A DNA stretch of 64,000 bases from DASSQJ01 sp963773655 (GTDB lineage: Bacteria > Actinomycetota > Actinomycetes > Actinomycetales > Dermatophilaceae): assembly GCA_963773655.1 (NCBI GenBank), contig CAVZBX010000005.1, forward strand, positions 1-64,000, in the 5' to 3' direction. Position numbers and translations under genes: made by a program. The notes beneath the pieces are model-generated. The model made no database searches. It saw nothing but the letters and a program-made list of their open reading frames with translations, and was not told where the DNA came from. Positions 37,079 through 47,276 of this stretch are shown here, one piece after another. Position 1 is the stretch's first letter, and each line of letters starts with the position of its first letter.

Positions 37079-37093
37079 ATAACATCGGGTTAT
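37079..37093. promoter_or_regulatory. LysR box
   Basis: ATAAC-ATCGG-GTTAT is a perfect inverted repeat containing the T-N11-A motif. It lies 22 bases before the LysR gene start and 84 bases before the divergent sirtuin. It is probably the autoregulatory site of the LysR regulator. Confidence 0.75.
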
Positions 37094-37114
37094 GGCTGCC
37101 GCTAGCATCGGATC

Positions 37115-38068
37115 ATGATCGACGCCGCCGGGCTCCGCGTCATGCGCGCCATCGCCGACGAGGGGAGCTTCACCGCGGCCGCCGCCGCGCTCGGATACAC
37201 CCAGCCGGCGATCTCGCAGATGGTGCGCCGCCTCGAGCAGCGCACCGGCACCGTGCTCGTCGAGCGGATGGGGCGCAACGTGCGGCTCACCGAGGCCGGT
37301 CAGGTGCTGGCCCGGGCCGCCGGGCCGGTGCTCGCGGCGCTGGACTCCGCCGAGGAGGAGGTGGCTGCCATCGCCGGGCTGCGTTCCGGCCGGGTACGGC
37401 TGATGGCCTTCCCCTCGGCGTCGGCCACCCTGGTGCCCCGCGCGCTGGCCCTGCTCAAGGCCCGATACCCCGACGTGACCATCTCGTTCACGGAGGCCGA
37501 GCCGCCCGAGAGCATCGCCGCCCTGCGTGCCGGCGACTGCGACCTCGCCGTGGCGTTCACGTACGAGGGCACCGACGTCGTGCGCGGCGAGGACGACCTC
37601 GAGGCATTCGTCACCACCCCGCTGCTCGAGGACGACGTGCGCCTCGCCATCCCCCGCACCCACGAGGTCGCCGAGCGCGACGAGGTCGACCTCGCCGAGC
37701 TGGCCGAGGAGCCCTGGATCGCCGGGTGCCCGCGGTGCCGGGGCCACCTGGTGCAGCTCGCCGACGCCGCCGGCTTCCGGCCCGACGTCGCCTACGAGAC
37801 CGAGGACTACGTCGCCGTCCTCGGGCTGGTCGCCGAGGGGCTGGGGGTGGCGCTGATCCCCGACCTCATCCTGCGCACCGTGCAGCACGAGGACGTCATC
37901 GCGCTCCCCCTGACCCCCGCGTCGCGGCGCACCATCGTCGCCGTCACCACCCCCGACCTCCAGCGCGTGCCCGCCGTGACCGCCACCCTCGACGCCCTCG
38001 TCGCGAGCGCCCGGGCGCAGCCGAGATCGCCGACCACCCGGATGCCGGAGCCGGCCTTCTCGATCTGA
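37115..38068 (+). CDS. LysR-family transcriptional regulator
   Basis: 317 residues. The N-terminal HTH is MRAIADEGSFTAAAAALGYT with QPAISQMVRRLEQRTG. The LysR effector domain follows, with VRLMAFPSASATLVPRALAL and DLAVAFTYEG. The sirtuin/GNAT pair across the LysR box is the obvious target (inference). Convergent with comEC, only 22 bases apart. Intact. Confidence 0.85.
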   Translation: MIDAAGLRVMRAIADEGSFTAAAAALGYTQPAISQMVRRLEQRTGTVLVERMGRNVRLTEAGQVLARAAGPVLAALDSAEEEVAAIAGLRSGRVRLMAFPSASATLVPRALALLKARYPDVTISFTEAEPPESIAALRAGDCDLAVAFTYEGTDVVRGEDDLEAFVTTPLLEDDVRLAIPRTHEVAERDEVDLAELAEEPWIAGCPRCRGHLVQLADAAGFRPDVAYETEDYVAVLGLVAEGLGVALIPDLILRTVQHEDVIALPLTPASRRTIVAVTTPDLQRVPAVTATLDALVASARAQPRSPTTRMPEPAFSI

Positions 38069-38090
38069 GGGCGGGCGCGGCAGCAGCCGG

Positions 38091-40454
38091 TCAGCGACTG
38101 GTCGCCACCGCCACCGCTCCCCCGGGTCGCACCAGCACCGCGACGTCACCGTGCCGGTCCGTCCGGTACACGGCCGAGCCGAGCCGGCGCAGCAGGTCGA
38201 GGTGGTGCGGTGCCGGGTGGCCGTAGTCGTTGTCGGCGCCGACGCTGACCAGCGCCACCGGCGCCCGCACCACGGCCATCAGCTCGTCGTCGAGGTTGGC
38301 GCTGCCGTGGTGGGGTGTCTTGACCACCTCGAACCCGGTGGCCGCGGCCGCCAGCAGCGGGTCGCGGCGCACCCGGAGGAGCAGGTCGTGGGCAGCCTCG
38401 CGCTCGACGTCGCCGAGGAGGAGGACGTCCAGGCCCCCGACCCGGGCCGCGAGCACGACACTGGCGTTGTTGGGGACCGAGCCGGCGGCGATGCGGCGCC
38501 ACGGCCCCCACACCAGGGCGTCGACCTCGCCGAGGACGACGCGGTCGCCGGCGCGCACGACGACCACTGGTGCCCCCGCGCCCGCTGCGACCCGCTCCAC
38601 CTCCTCGGCGCCCTGCTCGGGCTCGGCCACCGGCGAGACCAGCACCTGGCGGACGTCGCGACCGCGAACGGCACCGGCGAGCCCGTCGACGTGGTCGGCG
38701 TGGAAGTGGGTGAGCACGACGGCGTCGAGCGCCGTGATGCCGAGCCGGTCCAGGCAGGCGTCGACGGACTCGGGATCCGGTCCCGTGTCGACGAGGACCG
38801 CTCGCCCGGGGCCGCTGCGCAGGACGACGGCGTCGCCCTGGCCGACGTCGCAGGCGACGACCCGCCACCCGTCGGGCGGCCAGGTGAGCGCCCGGGTGGG
38901 CAGCAGCGCCGCACCGGCGAGGGCGACGACCGCGAGTGCGAGGGCGGGGTGCGCCGCGACGGCTCCGACCAGGGCCCGGCCGGTGAGCACCAGCAGGACG
39001 AGCACCCCCGCGAGGAGCAGCGCACCGGGCGGCCCGTCAGGCCAGGGCAGGGTGCCGCCGGGCACCGCCGCGAAGGCGTGGGCGACCCCGGCGATCGCCC
39101 CGGCGGGCACGACGCCCGCCCAGGCGACGAGCTCGGCACCGCGGGCCCAGACCACGGAGACGAGCGCCGCCACGACGCCCGCGACCGTGGCCGGCGGCAC
39201 CAGGGGTGCGGCGAGGAGGTTGGCGAGCACCCCGACGACGCTGACCGAGCCCTGGAGCAGGACGACGACCGGCGCGGTGGCCGCCTGGGCCGCGACCGGC
39301 ACGGCCAGCGCCGGGCCGAGCGGGGCGAGCCGCGTGGGGAGCCGGCGGCCGACGGCGTCGCCCCAGGGCCGGGTGAAGAGGAGCAGCCCGAGCGTGGCCA
39401 GGGTCGACAGGGCGAAGCCGTACGAGCGGGCGAGCCAGGGGTCGAGCACGAGCACGACGACGACCGCCCCGGCGAGGACCGGCAGCCCGGCGGAGCGCCG
39501 CGACCGGCTGAGGCCGAGCAGCCCGATGGCGCCCATCGCGGCGGCGCGAACGACGCTGGGGTCCGGGCGGGCGAGCACGACGAAGCCCGCGAGCGCCAGC
39601 CCGGCGAGCACGGGCCGCAGCCGCCGGGGCAGACCGAGCACCGCCCCCAGCCCCAGGACCATGCCGACGACGACGGCGACGTTCGAGCCGCTCACTGCGG
39701 TCAGGTGCGTCATCCCCGTGGCCCGCATCGCGGCCGTGAGGTCCTCCGGCGTCCGGCTCGTGTCGCCGATGACGAGGCCCGGCAGCAGGCCGCGGGCGTC
39801 GGCGGGGGCGTCGTCGACGGCGGCGCGCAGACCGGCGCGCAGCCGCTCGGCCCCGGCGGCGACGGCCCCGGGTGGGGCCACCACTTGGGGCGTGCCGGCG
39901 ACCGCGAGCACGGCGACCCGGTCGTCGCCGGGCCCGGCCGGCCCCAGCCGTCCCCGCAGCTCCACGGTGGCGCGCCACGGCGGGTCGACGAGCTCGGCGC
40001 CACCCACGAGCAGCACCGGGGCGCCGGTGTCGGCCACGCGCCCCCTGGCCTCCAGCCGGACGACGGTCGCCTCACGCACCACCCGCGGCTCGTCCACCGC
40101 ACGACCGCCGACCTGCACCGCGTCGCCGGTGAGAACGGCCGACGCGCGCACCGACGCCCGCTGCGCCGCGAGGGAGCCGACGTCGCCCCGGTCGCGCCAC
40201 AGGAGCTGGGCGGCCGCGACGCCCTGCAGCAGCGCCACGACGACGACGGTCAGCACGACCTGTCCGAGGAGCGCCCGCACCCGGCGCCACCGGCGGGCCG
40301 CCACCGCGCACCCCACGGCCACCGTGACACCGGTGGCCACGGCCACCGCCCTGACCCGCACGTCGGCCCCGAGCAGCGCCGCCGCGACGGTCCAGCCGGC
40401 CACGGCCGGCCCCAGCAGCCGCAGGTCCGCGGCCCGGCTGCGCGCCCGGGTCAC
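38091..40454 (-). CDS. comEC: ComEC/Rec2 DNA uptake channel
   Basis: 787 residues. A membrane channel for DNA uptake across the cytoplasmic membrane. An OB/DUF4131-like N-terminus with two membrane helices is followed by the competence domain, which has MTHLTAVSGSNVAVVVGM and many membrane segments. The C-terminal metallo-beta-lactamase-like domain shows ACDVGQGDAVVL, VLTHFHADHVDGLAG and VVKTPHHGSANLDDEL. GTG 40454 overlaps the comEA stop, so translation is coupled. Intact. Natural competence is not proven: pilus and assembly genes are not in the window. Confidence 0.92.
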   Translation of the reverse strand: MTRARSRAADLRLLGPAVAGWTVAAALLGADVRVRAVAVATGVTVAVGCAVAARRWRRVRALLGQVVLTVVVVALLQGVAAAQLLWRDRGDVGSLAAQRASVRASAVLTGDAVQVGGRAVDEPRVVREATVVRLEARGRVADTGAPVLLVGGAELVDPPWRATVELRGRLGPAGPGDDRVAVLAVAGTPQVVAPPGAVAAGAERLRAGLRAAVDDAPADARGLLPGLVIGDTSRTPEDLTAAMRATGMTHLTAVSGSNVAVVVGMVLGLGAVLGLPRRLRPVLAGLALAGFVVLARPDPSVVRAAAMGAIGLLGLSRSRRSAGLPVLAGAVVVVLVLDPWLARSYGFALSTLATLGLLLFTRPWGDAVGRRLPTRLAPLGPALAVPVAAQAATAPVVVLLQGSVSVVGVLANLLAAPLVPPATVAGVVAALVSVVWARGAELVAWAGVVPAGAIAGVAHAFAAVPGGTLPWPDGPPGALLLAGVLVLLVLTGRALVGAVAAHPALALAVVALAGAALLPTRALTWPPDGWRVVACDVGQGDAVVLRSGPGRAVLVDTGPDPESVDACLDRLGITALDAVVLTHFHADHVDGLAGAVRGRDVRQVLVSPVAEPEQGAEEVERVAAGAGAPVVVVRAGDRVVLGEVDALVWGPWRRIAAGSVPNNASVVLAARVGGLDVLLLGDVEREAAHDLLLRVRRDPLLAAAATGFEVVKTPHHGSANLDDELMAVVRAPVALVSVGADNDYGHPAPHHLDLLRRLGSAVYRTDRHGDVAVLVRPGGAVAVATSR

Positions 40455-41508
40455 GGCGTGACGAGGGGACGCAGCTGCTCGAAGGTCTTCTCCCCGATGC
40501 CGCTGACCTCGGTGAGCTCGTCGACGCTGGTGAAGCCGCCGTGGGCGGTGCGCCACTCGACGATCCGCTGCGCGAGCACGGGCCCCACCCCGGGCAGGGT
40601 CTCGAGCGTCGCCGGGTCGGCGCCGTTGAGGGACACCGTGCCGCCGGCCCCGCCGCCGGTGCCGGCACCCCCGCCACCGGTCGCGCCGGCCCCCGCACCA
40701 CCGGCGGACGGTGCCACGGCCTCGCCCGGCGCCGGCACCCGCACCTGCTCGCCGTCGACGACGAGCCGGGCGAGGTTGACCGCCGCGAGGTCGGCCCGGC
40801 GGGTGGCGCCACCCGCCGCCGCCACGGCGTCCGACACGCGCGAGCCGGCGGGCAGCCGCTGGAGCCCGGGGTCACGCACCTCACCGACGACGTGGACGAC
40901 GACCACCGCGCCCACGGTGGGGCCGGCCGTCGCACCGGCGTACCCCTGGGCACCGACCACCCCGGGGTCCACTGTCCCCGTGGCCCCACCGACCGGCGCG
41001 ACCGAGGAGCCGGGGGTGCCGCCCGGACCGACCGGGGCCGCGCCAGCACTGATGCCGGTGGGCCCCGCACGCGCGCCGCCCCCGGGAGCCACGACGGACG
41101 GCTCCGCGGCCGACCGGGCCCACGCCACCCGCACCCCGAGGACGAGGACCGCGAGCACGGCCACCGCCACCACCCCAGGACGCCGGCACGGCCGGGTTGC
41201 CACCGCGCCCCGACGAACGACGCCGGCAGCCGCACCCATCCCTGCGCCGGCGGCCGCACCCGGCGGTGCCGACCCGGCGAGCCTGCCCGCGGCACGCCAC
41301 CGCCGGCACCCGGCCCCGCGCCCTCCCCCGCCGCCGCCGGCGTGCGCACCCGGGCCACCAGGTCCTCGGGGCGGGCCACGTACCCGCCGCGAACGGCGGC
41401 CGACGGCAGCACGTCGGCGCGCGGCCCGGCATCCGTCCCCGGCACCGCGCTCCCCAGCCGGGCCCGCGCCCGCGGGGAGAGCCCCCCGCCCTCGTCACGT
41501 CGTCCCAT
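40451..41508 (-). CDS. comEA: ComEA DNA-binding protein (one frame shift)
   Basis: About 352 residues, membrane-anchored DNA receptor. The N-terminal Arg/Pro-rich region (MGRRDEGGGLSPRARARL) precedes the membrane helix VVAVAVLAVLVLGVRVAWA. An SLBB domain (VVVVHVVGEVRDPGLQRLPA) and a Gly/Ala linker follow. The helix-hairpin-helix motif is VSLNGADPATLETLPGVGPV with GFTSVDELTEVSGIGEKTFE. A shift near 41185 joins the two frames; without it the protein would start at 41239. It lies ahead of comEC in an operon. Confidence 0.88.
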
Positions 41509-41618
41509 GCCGTCGACGCTAGGCAGCAGCCGCCCGGGCCACAGCCCCCGCCGCCGCGGCTGTGGACGACGCCCTCACCGGACGCCCCCTGTGGACCGTT
41601 GGCGCACGCCGGGGTCCG

Positions 41619-42221
41619 TCAGCGGCGCCTCCGCACCCACCACGTGCGGATGTTGCGCCGATGCCGCGAGAGCACGAGCGCGCAGAGGGCGACGAGCCAC
41701 CACCCGACGACGGGCTCGAGCCACGGCAGCATCCCGAGCCCGCCCACGACGCCGAAGAGCAGGAGCAGCCCGGTGACGACGACGGCGGCCCGGCCGACGT
41801 ACGAGACCACGGCCCAGACGACGAGGAACACGGCGACGGCCCCCAGGGCCACCCACGGCTCCACCGCGAGGACCGCGCCCACGGCGCACGCGACCCCCTT
41901 CCCACCACGGCCCCCGAGGAACGGGCTGAACACGTGGCCGAGCACCACGGCGAACCCGGCCACGAGCGCCGGGACGAGCCCGAGCACCTCCAGGGCGAAC
42001 AGCGTCGGCAGGTAGGCCTTGAGCACGTCGAGCACGAGCACGACGACCCCCCACTTGCGCCCGAGCACCCGGCCGGCGTTGGTGGCGCCCGGGTTGCCGG
42101 ACCCGGAGGTCCGCAGGTCCGCGCCCCGCGCCCTGGCGACCAGCGCGGCCGGGTTGACCGAGCCGATGAGGAAGGCGACGACGGCGGTGAACAGCACGAG
42201 CCCGAGGGTGGCCGGGGCCAT
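41619..42221 (-). CDS. plsY: Glycerol-3-phosphate acyltransferase PlsY
   Basis: 200 residues with about five membrane helices. It transfers the acyl group from acyl-phosphate to glycerol 3-phosphate in phospholipid synthesis. Conserved loops are GSVNPAALVARARGADLR, SGNPGATNAGRVLG and FLGGRGGKGVA. ATG 42221 starts four bases after the DegV stop, so the two are in one operon. It lacks a long C-terminal tail. A second PlsY-like enzyme elsewhere cannot be excluded. Confidence 0.88.
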   Translation of the reverse strand: MAPATLGLVLFTAVVAFLIGSVNPAALVARARGADLRTSGSGNPGATNAGRVLGRKWGVVVLVLDVLKAYLPTLFALEVLGLVPALVAGFAVVLGHVFSPFLGGRGGKGVACAVGAVLAVEPWVALGAVAVFLVVWAVVSYVGRAAVVVTGLLLLFGVVGGLGMLPWLEPVVGWWLVALCALVLSRHRRNIRTWWVRRRR

Positions 42222-42225
42222 CGGC

Positions 42226-43086
42226 TCAGTGCTCGAGGCGGGGCACGACCGCCACCGCGAGCGTGCCCGGGCCCACGTGCGCACCGACGACCGCCCCGAG
42301 CTCGACCACCCGGATGGCGGCCTCGGGCAGCCGCGCCACCAGCCGCTCGACGAGCCGGTCGGCGCGCTCGGCGGAGTCGAGGTGCTGCACGGCCACGTCG
42401 ACGTCGTAGCCACCCGCCCGGGCCGCCTCGACCGCCTCGACCGCCAGCTCCTCGAGCCGGGCGATGGCCCGGCTGGAGGTGCGGACCCGTTCGAGCGGGA
42501 CGATGTGCCCCTCGCGCAGGGCCAGGATCGGCTTGATCGACAGCGCGGAGCCGAGCAGCGCCCCGGCCCGCCCGATCCGGCCGCCGCGCCGGAGGTACTC
42601 GAGGGTGTCGACGTAGAAGACGACGGACGACGCCCGGCAGGTTCGGCGCACGAGGTCGGCGACGGCCGCGGTGTCGGCGCCCTCCGCGGCCGCCCGGGCC
42701 CCGGCGAGCACCGCGTACCCCATGGCCATCCCGAGGGCGCGCGAGTCGACGACCGTCACCGGCAGCGTGGCCTCGGCAGCCGCCAGCTCGGCACCGCCCA
42801 GCGTGCTCGACAGGTCCGCGGAGATGTGCACGGACACCACCGCGTCAGCGCCGCCGCGCGCCGCGGCCTCGTACACCTCGAGGAACGCCCCCGGCGCGGG
42901 CCGGGAGGTCGAGACCGGCGTGAACGCGCGCAGCGCGGCCGCCACCTCCTCGGCCGTGACGTCGACGCCCTCGCGGTGCTCCCGCCCGCCGACGACGACG
43001 TGGAGCGGCACCACGTGCACGTCCAGGCCGTCGATGAGGTCGGGGGGCAGGTACGCCGTGGAGTCGGTGACGAGGGCGGTGGCCAT
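42226..43086 (-). CDS. DegV-family fatty-acid-binding protein
   Basis: 286 residues. ALVTDSTAYLPPDL at the N-terminus, TSRPAPGAFLEVYEAAA, then VDTLEYLRRGGRIGRAGAL and SIKPILALREGHIVP are typical. The family holds a bound fatty acid and in FakB feeds fatty-acid kinase and PlsY. Its operon with plsY, which uses acyl-phosphate, supports this. ATG 43086. Intact. Confidence 0.88.
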   Translation of the reverse strand: MATALVTDSTAYLPPDLIDGLDVHVVPLHVVVGGREHREGVDVTAEEVAAALRAFTPVSTSRPAPGAFLEVYEAAARGGADAVVSVHISADLSSTLGGAELAAAEATLPVTVVDSRALGMAMGYAVLAGARAAAEGADTAAVADLVRRTCRASSVVFYVDTLEYLRRGGRIGRAGALLGSALSIKPILALREGHIVPLERVRTSSRAIARLEELAVEAVEAARAGGYDVDVAVQHLDSAERADRLVERLVARLPEAAIRVVELGAVVGAHVGPGTLAVAVVPRLEH

Positions 43087-43138
43087 GCCCGCAGGCTAGT
43101 GGCCCGGGCCGCCCGCTCCGCATCGTCGGGGCGGGCCG

Positions 43139-44407
43139 TCAGGAGCTCGCGTTACCGAGCAGGTCTCCGGCGCTCATCAGCCACTTGACGAAGCCATACG
43201 CCTTGTTCGTCGATGGGCTGAGCACGGCGACCGACGTCTGCGCGCTGGGCACGACCACGAGCACCACGCTGTAGCCCATCAGCTCGGCCTCGTTCCCGAT
43301 GCAGTCGATCGAGGGGCTCTCGAGGATGCGGGTGGCGCAGTCGAACATCCCGAGGCCCCAGTCGTCGTCGGCGAAGTCGGTCATCTGTGCCACGGACTCG
43401 GGCTCCAGCAGGTGTCCCCCGTGCAGGGCGTACCCCCAGCGGGCGACCGACTCGGCGTCACCCGCTGCTCCCACCGACGCGCGCACCGCACTGACCAGGG
43501 TGCGGAACGGCAGGTAACGGTCGTCGGCGATGCCGTCGGGCAGCGCCGGGTCCCGACCCGGAGCGGCCAGCGGCGGCGGGAGCCGTTGCTCGTCCTGCAG
43601 CGCCAACCGCGTCAGGCCGAGGGGGGCCCAGAGGTCCTGCCGGTAGGCCGCTCCGAGGCGCTCGCCGGAGACCTTCTCGACGACCAGGCCGAGCAGCTCG
43701 TAGTTGGTGGTGTCGAAGTACAGCTCTTCACCGGGCGGGTCCGTCGCCCTCCCGACGGGCCTGAGGTAGCGGGCGGTCGTCCAGTGAGCGTCGGGTCTGG
43801 AGGACCACGACTCCTCCAGGTCTGCGGCCCCCGGATCAGGGATGCCCGCGCGGTGCTCGAGCAGCTGGCGCACCGTCACCCCGTTGGCCACCTGGCGCAC
43901 CGGGACGTAGGTCGCCGCGGGCGCGTCGAGGTCGACCTTCCCCTGTTCCGCGAGCAGCATGACCTCGGCGGCGGTGAACGACCACGTGATCTGCAGCAGC
44001 GACATCCCGGCGTCCGGCGTCAGCGGGATGCCCGCTCCGTCCACCCCCGCCGCGCCGACCCACACCCCCTGCGGGCCGGCCACCGCGGCGGTCACCCCCG
44101 GCAGCATCCCCCGGTCCACCCAGCTCGTCATCTCGGCCTCGAGCCGGTCGGCCACGTCGGCGGGCAGGCCGGAGCCGGGAAGGTCCGGCCAGCGGCCCCC
44201 CGCCGCCGAGGGGCTCGAGTCCGACGGGGTGGCGGCCGACGGGGACACCTCGGGCGCCGCGGTCGGCTCCGGGTCACCGCCGCTGCAGGCCGCCCCGGTC
44301 GCGAGCAGGGTGGCCAGGCCGGCGACCACCGGGCGCGTGCGCCAGGGATGCGCCCCGCCGTGCACGTGCTGACGGGCTCGGGCTCGGCGACGTCGGGAGG
44401 TGTCCAT
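43139..44407 (-). CDS. Serine-beta-lactamase-fold lipoprotein, likely inactive
   Basis: 422 residues. Signal peptide with lipobox LATGAAC (Cys about 42), a Ser/Pro-rich linker to residue 75, then a class C beta-lactamase/esterase fold: PGVTAAVAGPQGVWVGAAG and ATYVPVRQVANGVTVRQLLE. The usual catalytic SxxK reads QITW in LLQITWSFTAAEVM, so both nucleophile Ser and Lys are replaced. The Tyr-x-Asn motif aligns with FDT in LYFDTTNYELLG. It may be a binding protein rather than a hydrolase. ATG 44407. The gap 44408-44646 shows no gene. Confidence 0.75.
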   Translation of the reverse strand: MDTSRRRRARARQHVHGGAHPWRTRPVVAGLATLLATGAACSGGDPEPTAAPEVSPSAATPSDSSPSAAGGRWPDLPGSGLPADVADRLEAEMTSWVDRGMLPGVTAAVAGPQGVWVGAAGVDGAGIPLTPDAGMSLLQITWSFTAAEVMLLAEQGKVDLDAPAATYVPVRQVANGVTVRQLLEHRAGIPDPGAADLEESWSSRPDAHWTTARYLRPVGRATDPPGEELYFDTTNYELLGLVVEKVSGERLGAAYRQDLWAPLGLTRLALQDEQRLPPPLAAPGRDPALPDGIADDRYLPFRTLVSAVRASVGAAGDAESVARWGYALHGGHLLEPESVAQMTDFADDDWGLGMFDCATRILESPSIDCIGNEAELMGYSVVLVVVPSAQTSVAVLSPSTNKAYGFVKWLMSAGDLLGNASS

Positions 44408-44646
44408 GGCGGACCTCGTCAGCTCTCGGGCCGCACGCGCTGGGAGGCGGCCGCGGTGCTGCTTCCCGGGTGTGCGGCGGTCCGGCGACCGGGTCACCAC
44501 CCGCTGGAGGGGTGACGAAGGGTCGACGCCGTCGCGCGGTGCCGGCCCGGCGGTGCACCGGTGGGTACCCGGCGCACGTGGTGAGGGCGAGCCACCGATC
44601 ATCCTCCCGTGCGGCGACCGGTGTCCAGCGCCGTCGATCCTCACAG

Positions 44647-45198
44647 TCAGTTCGGCTGGTCGTCGACCAGCACCGGGACCCCGCCGCGGCAGCCGATCCT
44701 CAGCTCGACCTCGTCCTCACCCGACTCGAACTTCACCTCGAGGTGCCCCTCCTCCGCCTCGGTCTCGAACCGCCACCCGTCGCGCACGGTGATGGAGTCG
44801 AGCCGGACCACGCCATCGGTGCACGTCGCGACCACGGTGCCGCCGCGGGTCGGGAAGGAGGCGGTGCCCGACACCGGGGCCGGCGCGGCAGTCCGCGTCG
44901 GGGCCGGGGCTGGAGTGGCGGTCGCGAGCGGCGTCGCGGTCGCCGGGGCCGGCGCCCGCGTCGCCGTGGCGCGCGGCGACGGGGTGCGGCTCGGCGTCCT
45001 CGACGGCCGCGGGGAGCTGCGCGTCGGCTCCGGCGCGGGCGCTGTCGTGGCGGCGGCGGCGAGGGGGCGGGTCTGCGAGGTGTCGCCGATCCCGGCCCCG
45101 GCGCGGTCGACCACGACGTAGGTGACCGACCCGACCGCGGCGACGACGAGCACCCAGACCATCGCGGCCAGGAACCACGGTGCCCGGCCGGACCTCAC
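44647..45198 (-). CDS. Membrane-anchored protein with Pro/Thr-rich stalk
   Basis: 183 residues. An N-terminal signal anchor (WFLAAMVWVLVVAAVGSV) is followed by a Pro/Thr/Ala stalk (40-115) with many TRTPSP-like repeats. A small C-terminal domain follows, with GTVVATCTDGVVRLDSITVR and LRIGCRGGVPVLV; its two Cys may form a disulfide. No known function. Divergent from the response regulator at 45234, which may control it. Confidence 0.65.
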   Translation of the reverse strand: MRSGRAPWFLAAMVWVLVVAAVGSVTYVVVDRAGAGIGDTSQTRPLAAAATTAPAPEPTRSSPRPSRTPSRTPSPRATATRAPAPATATPLATATPAPAPTRTAAPAPVSGTASFPTRGGTVVATCTDGVVRLDSITVRDGWRFETEAEEGHLEVKFESGEDEVELRIGCRGGVPVLVDDQPN

Positions 45199-45233
45199 GC
45201 GCGCCTCCCTCGGACTGCTCTACCGTGCCCACT

Positions 45234-45964
45234 GTGACACACGTTCTCGTCATCGAGGACGACCCCGCGATCCGGTCCTCGCTCGTGCGCGCGCTCACCG
45301 ACCGCGGCCACGCGGTGTCGAGCGCCCCGGGGGGCATGGCCGGGCTCCAGCAGGCGCTCGACGAGCAGCCCGACCTCGTCCTGCTCGACCTCGGGCTCCC
45401 CGACCTCGACGGCCACAGCCTGCTGACGATGCTGCGCGCCGTGCGCCACACGCCGGTCATCGTCGTCACGGCGCGCGACGACGACCCGTCCGTGGTCCGG
45501 GCCCTCGACGCCGGGGCCGACGACTACGTCGTCAAGCCGTTCGGGATGGACCAGCTCGAGGCGCGCGATCCGTGCCGTGCTGCGCCGGGTCCAGCCGGAC
45601 GGCACGACCGAGCCGCTCGTCGTCGGGGAGCTCGTCGTCGACCCGGTGACCCGCGAGGCGATGCTCGGCGGCGGCCGGCTCGACCTGTCCCGCCGCGAGT
45701 TCGACCTGCTCCACCTCCTCGCTCGGCGCGCCGGTGAGGTCGTGACCAAGCGCGACATCCTCGCCGAGGTGTGGAACCAGCCGTACGGCGGCGGCGAGCG
45801 CACCGTCGACGTCCACCTGTCGTGGCTGCGGCGCAAGCTCGGGCGAGACGGCCGCGGCACCGGTCTACCTCCACAGCGTGCGCGGCGTCGGCGTGCGGCT
45901 CGCCGCCCCCAGCGCCGACGCGGGCGAGCCCGCCGGCCCACCGCGGGTGGCTGAGCGGCGATGA
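45234..45964 (+). CDS. OmpR-family response regulator (two frame shifts)
   Basis: About 243 residues. Receiver domain: VLVIEDDPAIRSS, phospho-Asp in LVLLDLGLPDLDG, Thr in VIVVTARDDD, Lys in VVKPFGMDQLE. The C-terminal winged helix has LSRREFDLLHLLARRAGEVV and GGERTVDVHLSWLRRKL. Shifts near 45565 and 45862 restore YLHSVRGVGVRLAA and the end PPRVAERR. The GTG start at 45234 is leader-poor. The stop overlaps the histidine kinase ATG (ATGA). Confidence 0.85.
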
Positions 45965-47257
45965 CCCGGCGGATCGCGCTGCTCGTCGCGGCCACGACCT
46001 CCGGCGTCGTCGTCGCGTTCGTCCTGCCACTGTGCGTGCTCCTGGCCAACCTCGCCGAGGCGCAGGCGACGACCCGCGCGCAGCAGCAGGCGCAGGAGGT
46101 CGCCACCCTCGTGGCCGCGGTCGACGACACCGCCACCCTCGACCGCACCGTCGCGGCGAACAGCGCCCGCGGTCCGGAGGTGGTCGTCGTCGAGCCCGAC
46201 GGCACGGTGCTCGGCGGCACGGTGGACGGGTCCCTGCCCGAGCACGTCACCGCCGCCGTGGAGCGGGCCCGCAGGGAACGGGCCTCCTTCACGACCGACC
46301 ACGACGGCGGCCGGGACGCCGTGGTGTCGGTCGATGACGCCGCGCGGCCTCGACGTGGTCGTGGCCTCGGTGACCACCGACGAGCTGACGCGCGGGGGTC
46401 GTCGGCGCGTGGGTCGACCGTCGGGCTCGCTCGGCGTGGCGCTCGTGGGGCTGTCCGTCGCCGTGGCCTGGTGGCTGGGCCGACGGATCAGCGTCCCCGT
46501 CGTCGAGGTGGCCACCGTGGCGCACCGGCTGCGCGAGGGCGAGGCGGATGCGCGTGCGGTCCCGGGCGGGCCCCCGGAGACGGCCGAGCTGGGTCGGGCC
46601 CTGAACGCCCTCGCCGACCGGATCCACGTCCTCGTGGCCGCCGAGCGGGAGCACGTCGCGGACCTCGGCCACCGCCTGCGCACGCCCGTCACCGCGCTGC
46701 GCCTCGACACCGACCTCGTCCACGACGCCGCCGTCGCGGACCGCCTGCGCGAGCACGTCGACGCCCTCCAGCGCAGCATCGACGAGGTCGTGCGCGAGGC
46801 GCGCCGACCCGTCACCGACGAGATGCGGCCCGTCATCGAGCTGGCCCCGCTGCTGACCGAGCGGGTCGGGTTCTGGCGCGCCCTCGCCGAGGACCAGGGT
46901 CGCCGGCTCGACCTCGTCGTCCTGGCGCCGGGCGCCCGGGTCGAGCTGTCGGCGGACGACGCCCGCGAGCTCGTCGACACCCTCCTCGACAACGTCTTCG
47001 CGCACACGCCCGAGGACGCGGGTGCGCGGGTCGTGCTCCGCAGCGTCCCGGGTGAGGTGCACGTCGTCGTCGAGGACGCCGGTCCCGGGATGGCGGCCGC
47101 CTGGCAGGGCCGCGGCCACAGCGGTGCCGGCTCGACCGGGCTGGGCCTCGCGATCGTCCACCGGATCGTGGAGGGCGCCGGCGGGTCGGTGCGGCTCGGC
47201 GGGTCCGAGCTGGGCGGGCTGCGGGTCGAGCTGCGCCTGCCGGCCGCTGCCGGCTGA
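45961..47257 (+). CDS. Sensor histidine kinase (one frame shift)
   Basis: About 431 residues, two transmembrane helices (10-30, and near 160 in LVGLSVAVAWWLG) flanking an extracellular sensor of about 120 residues, then a HAMP-like linker. H-box EHVADLGHRLRTPVTALRLD, N-box LLDNVFAHTPEDA, G boxes VEDAGPGMAAAW and GSTGLGLAIVHRIVEGAGG. A shift near 46338 interrupts the sensor. It pairs with the upstream response regulator. The ligand is unknown, but the electron-transfer operon lies immediately downstream. Confidence 0.85.
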
Positions 47258-47276
47258 GCCGGTCCTGCCCGAGACC

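Noticed and set aside
38151..41522. 1123-aa plus-strand open frame opposite comEC
   Set aside because: Same reason: high-GC shadow of ComEC/ComEA, with no family motif.
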